A DNA stretch of 64,000 nt from an uncultured Clostridia bacterium (lineage in GTDB: Bacteria; Bacillota; Clostridia; Christensenellales; Aristaeellaceae). A model generated the notes under the pieces. The model did not search any database and was not told the origin of the DNA. It worked only from the letters and a program-made list of their open reading frames with translations. The position numbers and the translations under genes are program-made. Shown one piece after another: positions 41,837-50,097 of the stretch (positions are counted from its first letter, which is position 1; every line of letters begins with the position of its first letter). The stretch lies in the NCBI GenBank assembly GCA_937894675.1, contig CALCQO010000048.1, positions 1 through 64,000 of the forward strand, written 5' to 3'.

Positions 41837-41861
41837 AAAATAAAAGCCCCAATAGGGGCTT
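41837..41861 (-). terminator. Terminator of the FNT channel gene
   Basis: On the minus strand AAGCCCC, TATT, GGGGCTT, then a T-rich tail. Confidence 0.85.
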
Positions 41862-41885
41862 GATTTTGCCAATGGAAAGCGCGCT

Positions 41886-42494
41886 TTACTCCTTGCGGGG
41901 GCTGAGGAAATAGACGGCCAGCGCGCCCAGGGTATTGCCGATGATGGCGCTGATCATAAAGGGAACAAGCCGCGCGTCCAGGATGGCGCCCTTGCTGAAG
42001 GCGGCGGCGAAGTAGAAGGCGTCGGCGATGCAATGCTCAAACCCGGCCAGGATGAAAACGGGCACCGCCAGCAGCACGCCCAGCGCCCGCTCCGCGCCGG
42101 CCAGGCGCTTCCAGCTGTCCACGGCGATAAACATCATCATGCCGCACCCAATGCCCCGCAGCAGCGTTTCCAGGAAAGGCTGGGACAATTTGCTAAGGGC
42201 CATGGCAGCCGCATCCTTGGCGCCAGCGCCCATGGGGCCAAAGGCCAGGCCGACCAGGGCGGCGCCGGCCAGGTTGCCAAGGAGCATCAGGGCATATCCG
42301 CCGATGGAAGGGCTGCCCTTCTGAAAGGCGTACCCGCAGCGGCCCGTATACAGGGGCACCCCCAGCACCAGAACGCCGTAGAGCCCCACGCAGAACAGCA
42401 GTGCGCCGATTTCCCGGCTCTGCACCCCTAAAAATCCATAGCCGCCCATGCCGATGAGCATGCCCGCCAGCAAGGTGTGATGAAATGTTTTCAT
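41886..42494 (-). CDS. Formate/nitrite transporter (FNT) family channel, short form
   Basis: A 202-residue membrane protein; ATG 42494 follows GGAGG by five bases. FILAGFEHCIADAFYF is the FNT signature, with the central histidine that gates anion transport. LMLLGNLAGAALVGL matches the helix 3 region. Six hydrophobic helices can be placed, but at 202 residues it is shorter than typical FNT proteins (about 250-280), mostly through trimmed termini. It could export formate or a related small anion in a fermenter. Confidence 0.82.
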   Translation of the reverse strand: MKTFHHTLLAGMLIGMGGYGFLGVQSREIGALLFCVGLYGVLVLGVPLYTGRCGYAFQKGSPSIGGYALMLLGNLAGAALVGLAFGPMGAGAKDAAAMALSKLSQPFLETLLRGIGCGMMMFIAVDSWKRLAGAERALGVLLAVPVFILAGFEHCIADAFYFAAAFSKGAILDARLVPFMISAIIGNTLGALAVYFLSPRKE

Positions 42495-42525
42495 CCAATC
42501 CTCCGATAACTTTTCAGTCCATCCG

Positions 42526-42531
42526 AGTATA
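42526..42531 (-). promoter_or_regulatory. -10 element of the FNT gene
   Basis: TATACT on the minus strand; the -35 is weak. Confidence 0.5.
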
Positions 42532-42591
42532 GCATATGATGAATAAAAGGTACAGGGGAGGGGATGAAGCGCGTGAAATGCGGAAAGCGCA

Positions 42592-42620
42592 TTGACATTT
42601 TGTCGACTTGGACGTACAAT
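42592..42620 (+). promoter_or_regulatory. Promoter of a secreted protein gene
   Basis: TTGACA, 17-base spacer, TACAAT. Confidence 0.88.
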
Positions 42621-42653
42621 AAAATATGGAAAAAAGAAAAAGGAGATCCTGTT

Positions 42654-43193
42654 ATGAAAAAACTTCTGTCCGTGGTTCTTGTTGTGATGCTGCTGCTGAG
42701 CATCAGCGCCGCCGCCCTGGCTGACACCTATGGCCTGGGCATCTCCACCAGCATTGGCAGCTCCAAGCCCGCCGCCGATGGCAAAAACGGCACCGCCCAG
42801 GTAGACAGCACCATCTGCGCCCTGGTTCTGGATGAAGAAGGCAAAATCAAGTCCGTCAAGTTCGACGTGGCCCAGACTAAGGTTGCCATCACCGAGAAGG
42901 GCGAAATCGCCGCTGACATGACCGCTGAAATCAAGTCCAAGACCGAGCTGGGCGACGATTACGGCATGCAGAAAGCCTCTCCCCTGGAGAAGGGCGAATG
43001 GTTCGAGCAGGCCGCCGCGTTTGAAGCCTACTGCCTGGGCAAGACCCCCGAAGAAGTGCTGGGCATGAAGACCAAGGTGAAGGATGACCATCACCAGTCC
43101 GTGCCGGACGAAGCCGACGTGGTTTCCACCGTCACCATGGACGTTGGCGCCATGCTGGCCGCCCTGAAGAAGGCCGCCGACAGCGCGAAATAA
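42654..43193 (+). CDS. Secreted protein of unknown function
   Basis: A 179-residue protein with a signal peptide ending at AALAD and AGGAGA before the ATG. The mature part starts with YGLGISTSIGSSKPA and has an ICALVLDEEGKIKSVKFDV strand pair, an arrangement seen in secreted FMN-binding-like proteins, but the flavin-attachment threonine motif is absent. The second half is helical and charged. I do not recognise the family. It has a near-consensus promoter and its own terminator, so it is probably an abundant product. Confidence 0.7.
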   Translation: MKKLLSVVLVVMLLLSISAAALADTYGLGISTSIGSSKPAADGKNGTAQVDSTICALVLDEEGKIKSVKFDVAQTKVAITEKGEIAADMTAEIKSKTELGDDYGMQKASPLEKGEWFEQAAAFEAYCLGKTPEEVLGMKTKVKDDHHQSVPDEADVVSTVTMDVGAMLAALKKAADSAK

Positions 43194-43212
43194 TCTATCA
43201 GGAACCTTATGG

Positions 43213-43239
43213 GAAGGCACCGCGTCACGCGGTGCCTTC
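43213..43239 (+). terminator. Terminator
   Basis: GAAGGCACCGCG pairs perfectly over 12 bases around TCA. Confidence 0.8.
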
Positions 43240-43288
43240 TTCCTATGCAGCGCTTTTACCCATACCAATTCCTGCATCACCGTATTGT

Positions 43289-43318
43289 TTGACATCAATC
43301 CGCAGGAAAGTGTATAAT
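43289..43318 (+). promoter_or_regulatory. Promoter of the E2-like gene
   Basis: TTGACA, 18-base spacer, TATAAT. Confidence 0.85.
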
Positions 43319-43357
43319 CACCGCGAGCGATTGACCGCTTTTGAAAGGTGTGGTTGT

Positions 43358-44308
43358 ATGTTTGGACGGCGCAGTGACGGATGGCTGATCAAGAAGATTG
43401 ATCCCATCGTCGCCTTAACCCCGTATCTGATGCCCATGCGCTGCGACGCGCAGGTAATGCTGAAATATAATGTGGATTACGAGCGCCTAGCGCGCTATAT
43501 CGTACAAAAGAACGGTGAAGGCTACAAGATTTCCTTCATGGACATCGTCATCGCCGCCTATGTGCGCACCGTGTCCCAATTGCCCGAGGTAAACCGCTTT
43601 ATCGCCAACAAGCGCATCTATGCCCGCAAGGAGATTGCCGTTTCCTTCGCGGTGCTCAAGAATACCAGCGACGGCTCGGTGCAGGAGAACACGGTGAAAA
43701 CCAAGTTCGACCCCCACGACACCATCTTTGACGTGGCGGCCCGCATCGAGAAGGACATCAGCGTCAGCCGCCAGGAGAACGCTGACAACAGCACCATGAA
43801 GCTGGCGGAGTTCCTCCTGCGACCCATCCTGGCCAACACCGTGGTGATGGCAGCCAGGATTCTGGACCGCTACGGCATCATGCCTAAGGCCATCATCGAG
43901 GCCAGCCCCTTCCATACCGGCATGTTCATCACCAACATGGCCTCCATCGGCATGCCGGCGGTTAATCATCACATCTACAACTTCGGCACCACCTCCCAGT
44001 TTGTGTCCATCGGCGTCAACGAGCGCGCCGTGGAAGTGGACAGGGACGGCGCGGTGCGCAAGGTGCGCAACATGCCCCTTGGCGTGGTGGCGGATGAGCG
44101 GGTTTGCGCGGGCATGATCTACAGCAAGTTTGTGTCCAAGTTTATGGGGTATATCAAAGCGCCGGAAGAATTGGAAATCCCCCCCGAGCAGGTATTCTTC
44201 GACGAGGGGCACGAGTTCTCCCTGCCGGCTATCAAGGTAAAGAAGCGCCGCTTCCGTTTCCGCCGTAAAAAGCACGACATGGCAGAAGCGCTCAAGGACG
44301 CGGTATAA
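43358..44308 (+). CDS. E2/CAT-fold protein lacking the catalytic motif
   Basis: A 316-residue protein resembling the catalytic domain of 2-oxo acid dehydrogenase acyltransferases (E2) and chloramphenicol acetyltransferase. SFMDIVIAAYVRTVSQLPEVN matches the domain's first part, and GMFITNMASIGM the ITN strand. The HxxxDG catalytic motif is replaced by ERVCAG at residues 247-252 (His to Glu, Asp to Ala), so acyl transfer by the usual mechanism is not possible. No lipoyl or E1-binding domain exists. The C-terminal 70 residues end in a very basic stretch (KKRRFRFRRKK), perhaps for membrane or nucleic acid contact. It is a stand-alone gene with its own promoter. Confidence 0.75.
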   Translation: MFGRRSDGWLIKKIDPIVALTPYLMPMRCDAQVMLKYNVDYERLARYIVQKNGEGYKISFMDIVIAAYVRTVSQLPEVNRFIANKRIYARKEIAVSFAVLKNTSDGSVQENTVKTKFDPHDTIFDVAARIEKDISVSRQENADNSTMKLAEFLLRPILANTVVMAARILDRYGIMPKAIIEASPFHTGMFITNMASIGMPAVNHHIYNFGTTSQFVSIGVNERAVEVDRDGAVRKVRNMPLGVVADERVCAGMIYSKFVSKFMGYIKAPEELEIPPEQVFFDEGHEFSLPAIKVKKRRFRFRRKKHDMAEALKDAV

Positions 44309-44325
44309 GCACAATTTATTACTCG

Positions 44326-44354
44326 TTGCATAACCCGGTTTAACCGGTTATGGA
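44326..44354 (+). promoter_or_regulatory. Possible promoter with embedded palindrome
   Basis: TTGCAT, 17-base spacer, TATGGA. The spacer is filled by TAACCCGG-TTTAACCGGTTA (44331-44350), a near-palindrome that could be a repressor site. Confidence 0.4.
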
Positions 44355-44389
44355 TACAGGCGAAAGCCAAAGAAGAGAAGGAGAAACCT

Positions 44390-44860
44390 ATGAGAAAGAA
44401 CCGTTTGATGATTCTGGCCGTTTTGCTGCTGAGCATGGCCCTGCTGCTCACCGCCTGCGGCGGCAGCAAAGCCACCATCGTTGGCAAGTGGACTTCCCCC
44501 GCTTTGCAGGAGAACGCCGCTGCCCAGTTGTTTGAGGGCATGGGCGTGAAAATCGGCAACATCGAGTATGAGTTTACCGCCGATGGCAAAATGAATACCC
44601 TGATGGACGGCCAGCCCATGATGGAAGCCCTGACCAAAGGCCTGCAGGAGAATTCCGACCTGCCGGATGAAATCAAAGCTTCCCTGGGCGCCCAGGCCGA
44701 CATGGACGTCACCTACAAGCTGGAAGGCGAAAAGCTGACCGTCACCACCAAGTACCAGGGCGTGGAAACCACCGCGGAAGGCACCGCCAAGCTTAACGGC
44801 GACAAGCTGAGCCTCACCGTGGAAGGCCAGTCCGCGATGGAGCTGACCCGCGTAAAATAA
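44390..44860 (+). CDS. Lipoprotein of unknown function
   Basis: A 156-residue protein with a lipoprotein signal: hydrophobic helix, then LLTAC with the lipid-modified Cys23. The mature part begins GGSKATIVGKWTSP, followed by EYEFTADGKM and DVTYKLEGEKLTV strands, a lipocalin-like pattern common in small clostridial lipoproteins. It is probably a cell-surface binding or stress protein; no partner is evident. It is the only clear lipoprotein among the window's secreted proteins. Confidence 0.78.
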   Translation: MRKNRLMILAVLLLSMALLLTACGGSKATIVGKWTSPALQENAAAQLFEGMGVKIGNIEYEFTADGKMNTLMDGQPMMEALTKGLQENSDLPDEIKASLGAQADMDVTYKLEGEKLTVTTKYQGVETTAEGTAKLNGDKLSLTVEGQSAMELTRVK

Positions 44861-44874
44861 CCCCCAGAGGATTT

Positions 44875-44905
44875 GGGAGCCGGATATCCTACGGCTCCCT
44901 TTTTT
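44875..44905 (+). terminator. Terminator
   Basis: GGGAGCCG pairs with CGGCTCCC, then six T. Confidence 0.88.
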
Positions 44906-44930
44906 GTGCCAAATTTTAGCCACTTTCCCA

Positions 44931-44959
44931 TTGCCCAGGGATGGAAGATATGGTATGCT
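44931..44959 (+). promoter_or_regulatory. Promoter of the MATE gene
   Basis: TTGCCC, 17-base spacer, TATGCT with an extended TGG. Confidence 0.6.
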
Positions 44960-45003
44960 GTTACCGCTTCGCCGCCCCGCGGCAGGATTACGGAGGTTTT
45001 CGT

Positions 45004-46407
45004 TTGCTGAAACATCGTTTGTTCCATCTTTTTATCGGAGACCGGGCTTTTTATAAAAAAGTACTGCATATTCTGGTACCCGGCGTCATTCACATGAGCG
45101 TCGCCAACTTTGTCAATCTGCTGGACAACATCATGGTTGGGTCCCTTGGCACGGCGGAGGTGTCCGGCGTCGCCATCACCAACCAACTGATGTTCGTGTT
45201 CAACATGATTGTCTTTGGCGTGCTGGGGGCGGCCGGGATTTTCAGCGCCCAGTACTTTGGCGCTAAGGATTTAAAAGGCGTGCGCAATGTGTTCCGCGCC
45301 AAAATCTGGATGTCCATGGGCACCACCCTCATCGCGCTCGTCCTGCTGCTTGCCGCTGAAACCCAGCTGATTTCCCTCTACCTCAAAGGGGAAGGGGAAG
45401 CGGCGCTGGCGGCTCAGATTATGATGGAAGCCCAGCACTATCTGCACATCATGCTCTGGGGCCTGGTGCCCTTCGCCCTGTCCCAGTGCTACTCGTCCAC
45501 CATGCGCGAAGCGGGGGAACTGCATGTTCCCATGCGGGCCGGCGTGGTGGCGCTGACCGTCAACCTGGTGGGCAACTGGCTGCTGATTTACGGCAACTTG
45601 GGCTTTCCCCGCCTGGGGGTGCAGGGCGCCGCCATCGCCACGGTGCTCAGCCGCTTTGTGGAGCTGGGTGTCATCGCCTACGCCGCCCACAGAAGCGAAA
45701 TGTTCCGCTTCTTCCGGGGGGTGTACCGCACCCTGCGGGTGCCCGGGGAGGTAATCCGGGACATCCTGAAAAAGGGCTCCCCCCTGATTGTCAACGAGAT
45801 ATTCTGGTCCGTCGGCATGGCGACCCTGATGCAGATTTATACCCTGCGCGGCTTGCCCGTTCTGGCCGCCACCAACATTTCCAGCACCATCTCCAACCTG
45901 TTTAACGCCGTGCTGATTTCCACCGGCTCCACCGTGGGCGTTATCATCGGCCAGCAGCTGGGGGCGGGGGAGGTAGAGCAGGCCAGGAAGGACATCTGGA
46001 AGCTGATTTTCTTCGGCTTTGTGGGCTGCGCCATGGTCAGCACGGTGATGATTATCCTGGCGCCCGTGTTCCCCACCTTCTACAACACCGAGGATATCGT
46101 GCGCAAGCTGGCGGCCAGCTTTATTGTCTCCTCCGCCATCCTGATGCCCTTCCATTCCATCTCCAACTGCAGTTACTTTGCCCTGCGCGCCGGCGGAAGC
46201 ACCATCATCACCTTCCTGTTTGACGCCGCGTTCAACTGGGTCATCGTCATTCCCTTCACCCTCTTCCTGGTGCACGGCACCGATCTGCACATCACCACGC
46301 TGTACTTTTTCAGCCAGGCGGTGAACCTCATCAAGAGCGTTCTGGGGGTCTGGCTGGTGAAACGCGGCGTGTGGGCGCGCAACCTGGTCAGGAATCAGGC
46401 AGTCTGA
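45004..46407 (+). CDS. MATE-family efflux transporter
   Basis: A 467-residue membrane protein with about 12 helices in two similar halves. ANFVNLLDNIMVGSLGTAEV is the typical MATE helix 1 segment, GAAGIFSAQYFGAKD the first-half loop, and STVGVIIGQQLGAGEVEQAR its counterpart in the second half. MATE proteins export drugs or metabolites with Na+ or H+. TTG 45004 is seven bases after GGAGG and is a better start than ATG 44941, which would overlap the promoter region. Confidence 0.92.
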   Translation: MLKHRLFHLFIGDRAFYKKVLHILVPGVIHMSVANFVNLLDNIMVGSLGTAEVSGVAITNQLMFVFNMIVFGVLGAAGIFSAQYFGAKDLKGVRNVFRAKIWMSMGTTLIALVLLLAAETQLISLYLKGEGEAALAAQIMMEAQHYLHIMLWGLVPFALSQCYSSTMREAGELHVPMRAGVVALTVNLVGNWLLIYGNLGFPRLGVQGAAIATVLSRFVELGVIAYAAHRSEMFRFFRGVYRTLRVPGEVIRDILKKGSPLIVNEIFWSVGMATLMQIYTLRGLPVLAATNISSTISNLFNAVLISTGSTVGVIIGQQLGAGEVEQARKDIWKLIFFGFVGCAMVSTVMIILAPVFPTFYNTEDIVRKLAASFIVSSAILMPFHSISNCSYFALRAGGSTIITFLFDAAFNWVIVIPFTLFLVHGTDLHITTLYFFSQAVNLIKSVLGVWLVKRGVWARNLVRNQAV

Positions 46408-46442
46408 GGGCTTTCTCCCCGGGTTTTCTTTGCCGCTTAGCA

Positions 46443-46471
46443 TTGTAAATAACGGGGCTATCATGTATAAT
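46443..46471 (+). promoter_or_regulatory. Promoter of ppdK
   Basis: TTGTAA, 17-base spacer, TATAAT. Confidence 0.82.
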
Positions 46472-46536
46472 TGTTTCGCGTGCCCGGGAAGAGATTCCCT
46501 GCATATACCACAAGACCAACCGAAGGAGGACTATTC

Positions 46537-49173
46537 ATGCCAAAGTATGTGTACCTGTTCAAAGAAGGCGACGCGTCCATGCGCAATCTGCTGGGCGGCA
46601 AAGGCGCCAACCTCGCTGAAATGACCAATATCGGGATGCCGGTGCCCCAGGGTTTTACCGTCACCACCGAAGCCTGCACCCGTTATTATGCCGATGGCAA
46701 GACCATCGCCCCCGAAATTGAGGAAGAAATTTACCAGGCGCTGGCCGCTACCGAAAAAGAGTACGGCAAAAAGTTTGGCGACCTGGAGAACCCTTTCCTG
46801 GTGTCCGTGCGCTCCGGTTCCCGCGCTTCCATGCCCGGCATGATGGATACCATCCTCAACCTGGGCCTCAATGATGTGGCCGTGGAAGGCATGGCGCGTT
46901 TAACCAACAACGAGCGCTTCGCCTACGACAGCTACCGCCGTTTTATCCAGATGTTCTCCGACGTTGTTATGGAAGTGGACAAGGGCCTGTTCCACAACGC
47001 CCTGGAAGATGTCAAGCGCGAGAAGGGCACCACCCAGGATACCGATCTGGACGCTCAGGACCTGAAGGAAGTGGTCCGCCGCTACAAGGAAATCTACCGC
47101 AACGCCAAGGGCGAGGAGTTCCCCCAGGATCCCAAGATGCAGCTGATGGAAGCCATCAAAGCCGTGTTCCGCTCCTGGGACAATCCCCGCGCCATCTACT
47201 ACCGCCGCATGAACGACATCCCCGGCGATTGGGGCACTGCCGTCAACGTGCAGGGCATGGTCTTTGGCAACATGGGCGATGACTGCGGCACCGGCGTTGC
47301 CTTTACCCGCAACCCCTCCACCGGCGAAAACAAGCTCTACGGCGAATACTTGATGAACGCCCAGGGCGAAGACGTGGTGGCCGGCATCCGCACCCCCCAT
47401 CCCATGGCGGACATGGAAACCGATATGCCTGAACTCTACAAGCAGTTCATGGAATATGCCAACACCCTGGAGAAGCACTACCGCGACATGCAGGACATGG
47501 AGTTCACCATCGAGCGCGGCAAGCTGTACATGCTGCAGACCCGCAACGGTAAGCGCACCGCCGCCGCCGCTGTGAAGATCGCCGTGGACCTGGTTGGCGA
47601 AGGCATGCTCTCCGAGGAAGAAGCCGTCCTGAAGGTGGAGCCCAAGCAGCTGGAAACCCTGCTGCACCCCAACTTTGACACTGCCGAGCTCAAGAAGGCC
47701 ACTTCCTTTGCTACCGGCCTTCCCGCTTCCCCCGGCGCCGGCGCTGGCGGCCTGTATTTCACCGCCCACGAAGCCGCCGCCGCTGGCAAACAAGGCAAGG
47801 ATGTCATCCTGGTGCGTGAGGAAACCACCCCTGAGGACATCGAAGGCATGGACTATGCCAAGGCCATCCTCACCGCCCGCGGCGGGATGACCAGCCACGC
47901 TGCCGTTGTCGCCCGCGGCATGGGCCGCCCCGCCGTTGTCGGCTGCGGCGCCCTGCACATTGACGAAGTGAAGAAGACCCTCACCGTCAACGGCCAGGTG
48001 TTCCACGAAGGCGACCCCGTCTCTGTGGACGGCACCACCGGCCATGTGTACTCCGGCCTCATCCCCACTGTGGAAGCCTCCGTGTCCGGCGACTTTGGCC
48101 GCCTGATGGCGTGGGCGGACGCCGCCCGCACCCTCAAAGTGCGCACCAACGCCGACACCCCCCGGGATACCGCCCAGGCTGTGGAATTCGGCGCCGAAGG
48201 CATCGGCCTTTGCCGCACCGAGCACATGTTCTTTGAGGCCGACCGCGTAAAAGCCATGCGCGAGATGATCCTGTCCGACTCCGCCGAGCAGCGCCGCGCC
48301 GCTCTGGCCAAAATCCTCCCCTTCCAGCAGAAGGACTTTGAGGAAATGTACAAGGCCCTGGAAGGCCGGCCCATGACCGTGCGCTACCTGGATCCGCCGC
48401 TGCATGAGTTCCTGCCCCAGAAATCCATGGTGAACGAAATCGCCGAGATCGCTTCCGAGCTGGGCACCACCTCCGAGAAGATTGTCCAGAAGATTGACGA
48501 GCTCCACGAGTTCAACCCCATGATGGGCCACCGCGGCTGCCGCCTGTCCGTCACCTACCCCGAAATCGCCGAGATGCAGACCCGCGCGGTGCTGCAGGCG
48601 GCGCTGAAGGTGCGCAAGGAAACCGGCATGGCCGTTGTTCCCGAAATCATGATTCCCCTGGTAGGCTCCAAGAAGGAACTGAAGTACGTCAAGGACATCG
48701 TCATGGAAACCGCCGAGAAGATTTTCGCCGAACAGGGTGAAAAGATCGACTTCCTCGTGGGCACCATGATTGAGATCCCCCGCGCCTGCGTCACCGCCGA
48801 TGAGATCGCCGAGGAAGCCGAGTTCTTCTCCTTTGGCACCAACGACCTGACCCAGATGGGCTTTGGCTTCAGCCGCGACGACGCCGGCAAGTTCCTGGAT
48901 TCCTACTACACCAGCAAGATCCTGGAGAGCGATCCCTTCGCCCGCCTGGATGTGGACGGCATCGGCAAGCTGGTGGAAACCGCCGTTACCCTGGGCAAGA
49001 AGGGCCGCCCCAACATCAAGCTTGGCATCTGCGGCGAGCATGGCGGAGACCCCTCCACCATCGAGTTCTGCCACAAAGTTGGCCTCAACTACGTCTCCTG
49101 CTCTCCCTACCGCGTGCCGATTGCCCGTCTGGCAGCCGCCCACGCCGCCATCAAGGAAAAGCAGGCCAAGTAA
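46537..49173 (+). CDS. ppdK: Pyruvate, phosphate dikinase
   Basis: An 878-residue enzyme that interconverts pyruvate, ATP and phosphate with phosphoenolpyruvate, AMP and pyrophosphate. The N-terminal nucleotide domain begins LLGGKGANLAEMTNIGMPVP; the swivelling His is His454 in GGMTSHAAVVARGMG; the C-terminal PEP barrel has the catalytic Cys832 in GICGEHGGDP. Length is normal. AAGGAGGA precedes ATG 46537. With PPi-dependent phosphofructokinase it gives a pyrophosphate-based glycolysis. The codon choice is strongly biased to C and G, as expected of a highly expressed gene. Confidence 0.97.
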   Translation: MPKYVYLFKEGDASMRNLLGGKGANLAEMTNIGMPVPQGFTVTTEACTRYYADGKTIAPEIEEEIYQALAATEKEYGKKFGDLENPFLVSVRSGSRASMPGMMDTILNLGLNDVAVEGMARLTNNERFAYDSYRRFIQMFSDVVMEVDKGLFHNALEDVKREKGTTQDTDLDAQDLKEVVRRYKEIYRNAKGEEFPQDPKMQLMEAIKAVFRSWDNPRAIYYRRMNDIPGDWGTAVNVQGMVFGNMGDDCGTGVAFTRNPSTGENKLYGEYLMNAQGEDVVAGIRTPHPMADMETDMPELYKQFMEYANTLEKHYRDMQDMEFTIERGKLYMLQTRNGKRTAAAAVKIAVDLVGEGMLSEEEAVLKVEPKQLETLLHPNFDTAELKKATSFATGLPASPGAGAGGLYFTAHEAAAAGKQGKDVILVREETTPEDIEGMDYAKAILTARGGMTSHAAVVARGMGRPAVVGCGALHIDEVKKTLTVNGQVFHEGDPVSVDGTTGHVYSGLIPTVEASVSGDFGRLMAWADAARTLKVRTNADTPRDTAQAVEFGAEGIGLCRTEHMFFEADRVKAMREMILSDSAEQRRAALAKILPFQQKDFEEMYKALEGRPMTVRYLDPPLHEFLPQKSMVNEIAEIASELGTTSEKIVQKIDELHEFNPMMGHRGCRLSVTYPEIAEMQTRAVLQAALKVRKETGMAVVPEIMIPLVGSKKELKYVKDIVMETAEKIFAEQGEKIDFLVGTMIEIPRACVTADEIAEEAEFFSFGTNDLTQMGFGFSRDDAGKFLDSYYTSKILESDPFARLDVDGIGKLVETAVTLGKKGRPNIKLGICGEHGGDPSTIEFCHKVGLNYVSCSPYRVPIARLAAAHAAIKEKQAK

Positions 49174-49210
49174 GATAAGCTTACGCTGAAAGTTACGAAT
49201 CAATAAAATG

Positions 49211-49244
49211 GCGCCTCGCGTATACGCGGGGCGCTGTTTTTTTT
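49211..49244 (+). terminator. Terminator of ppdK
   Basis: GCGCCTCGCG pairs with CGCGGGGCGC around TATA, then eight T. Confidence 0.9.
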
Positions 49245-49291
49245 GGTGCTTTTACTTATTGGCCTGGCGAGATTTTGCCGCGAAAGGCGCT

Positions 49292-49366
49292 GCGCTGTTT
49301 CGCTGGCGGGTTATTGCGGGGCTCTGCCCCGCGCCCCGCCAAGGGGAATGACTCCCCTTGGAACCC
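49292..49366 (+). repeat. Double-hairpin intergenic repeat, copy C
   Basis: GCGGGGC/GCCCCGC and CCAAGGGGA/TCCCCTTGG stems as in copies A and B, ending GGAACCC 17 bases before the stop codon of the gtrA-like gene on the other strand. Confidence 0.8.
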
Positions 49367-49383
49367 CCGGCAGGGCTGCGCCT

Positions 49384-49842
49384 TTATTTTTTTCTGAACA
49401 CGACGAAGCGGCTGGCAAAGTAGTTAAAGATGACCACCAGCACATTCATCAGCAGCTTGACAACCGCGTGGTCAATCCCCAGGGCAAACACGCTGATATT
49501 ATACAGCAGCAGGTCGAACAGCAGGTAGCTCATCACCCGGGCGGACAGGAACAGGAAAAACTCCCGCACCGCGCCCAGCTTTTTTTCTTCGCTGCGGAAC
49601 ACATACCGTTTATTGGTTATAAAAGCAAACAGCACGCTCAGCACCCAGGCGGTGATGTTGGCGCTGTTAAGAATCAGCGCCCGCTGAGCGCTGCCGTCGG
49701 GGTAGGCGTCCGGGCCCAGCGCCGAGGTCATCGCGAAATACACAGCCCAGTTTACCAGCGTGGTCAGCGCGCCGAAAATGACATAGACAACCATTTCCCG
49801 TATCTTCTCATTGGCCCACAGGGCTTTGATTTTACTCACCAT
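49384..49842 (-). CDS. GtrA-family membrane protein
   Basis: A 152-residue protein with four helices. VVYVIFGALTTLVNWAVYFA is the GtrA first helix, and FAFITNKRYVFRS the conserved basic loop after helix 2. GtrA proteins are thought to move or anchor polyprenyl-phosphate-linked sugars used by GT-C enzymes. It is the last gene of a four-gene operon; its ATG directly follows the stop of the 84-residue gene. Confidence 0.88.
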   Translation of the reverse strand: MVSKIKALWANEKIREMVVYVIFGALTTLVNWAVYFAMTSALGPDAYPDGSAQRALILNSANITAWVLSVLFAFITNKRYVFRSEEKKLGAVREFFLFLSARVMSYLLFDLLLYNISVFALGIDHAVVKLLMNVLVVIFNYFASRFVVFRKK

Positions 49843-50097
49843 TTACTTGTTTTCCTGTTCCTTTTCCATATTTTTTAGCGTGTCCCCGCTGTCTCCCCTG
49901 GCGTAGCAGCAGGACAGCAGGTCCTGAATGGGCAGTTCCAGCGGGGTCTTTTTATTCCTGGCGGACAGGTAGAAGAAACTGTCCTGGCCTATCTCCACCA
50001 CCGTCAGGTTGCGGCTGACGATGTCCTCCCCCTGGGTCCATACCGCTTTAATGGGGCGCTGGTGGCGCAAAGAATACTGCAGAAACCGGCGGATCAT
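49843..50097 (-). CDS. Small conserved-looking protein (84 residues)
   Basis: A small soluble protein: FLQYSLRHQRPIKAVWTQGE, then NLTVVEIGQDSFFYLSARNK and a DLLSCCYARGD end. The beta-rich pattern slightly resembles WYL-type ligand-sensing modules, but I do not recognise it with confidence. Its ATG overlaps the stop of the GT-C gene (ATGA) and its own stop abuts the GtrA start, so it is translated as part of the unit. Confidence 0.65.
   Translation of the reverse strand: MIRRFLQYSLRHQRPIKAVWTQGEDIVSRNLTVVEIGQDSFFYLSARNKKTPLELPIQDLLSCCYARGDSGDTLKNMEKEQENK

Noticed and set aside
41735..41880. T-box riboswitch before proBA
   Set aside because: The promoter lies only about 40 bases before the start codon and no T-box sequence is present.
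46900..49203. A 767-codon open frame antisense to ppdK, and similar long antisense frames at 6623-8695, 10858-13200 and 1685-3208
   Set aside because: They mirror strongly expressed G+C-rich genes, have low-complexity Gly/His/Val-rich translations, no ribosome sites and no family motifs.
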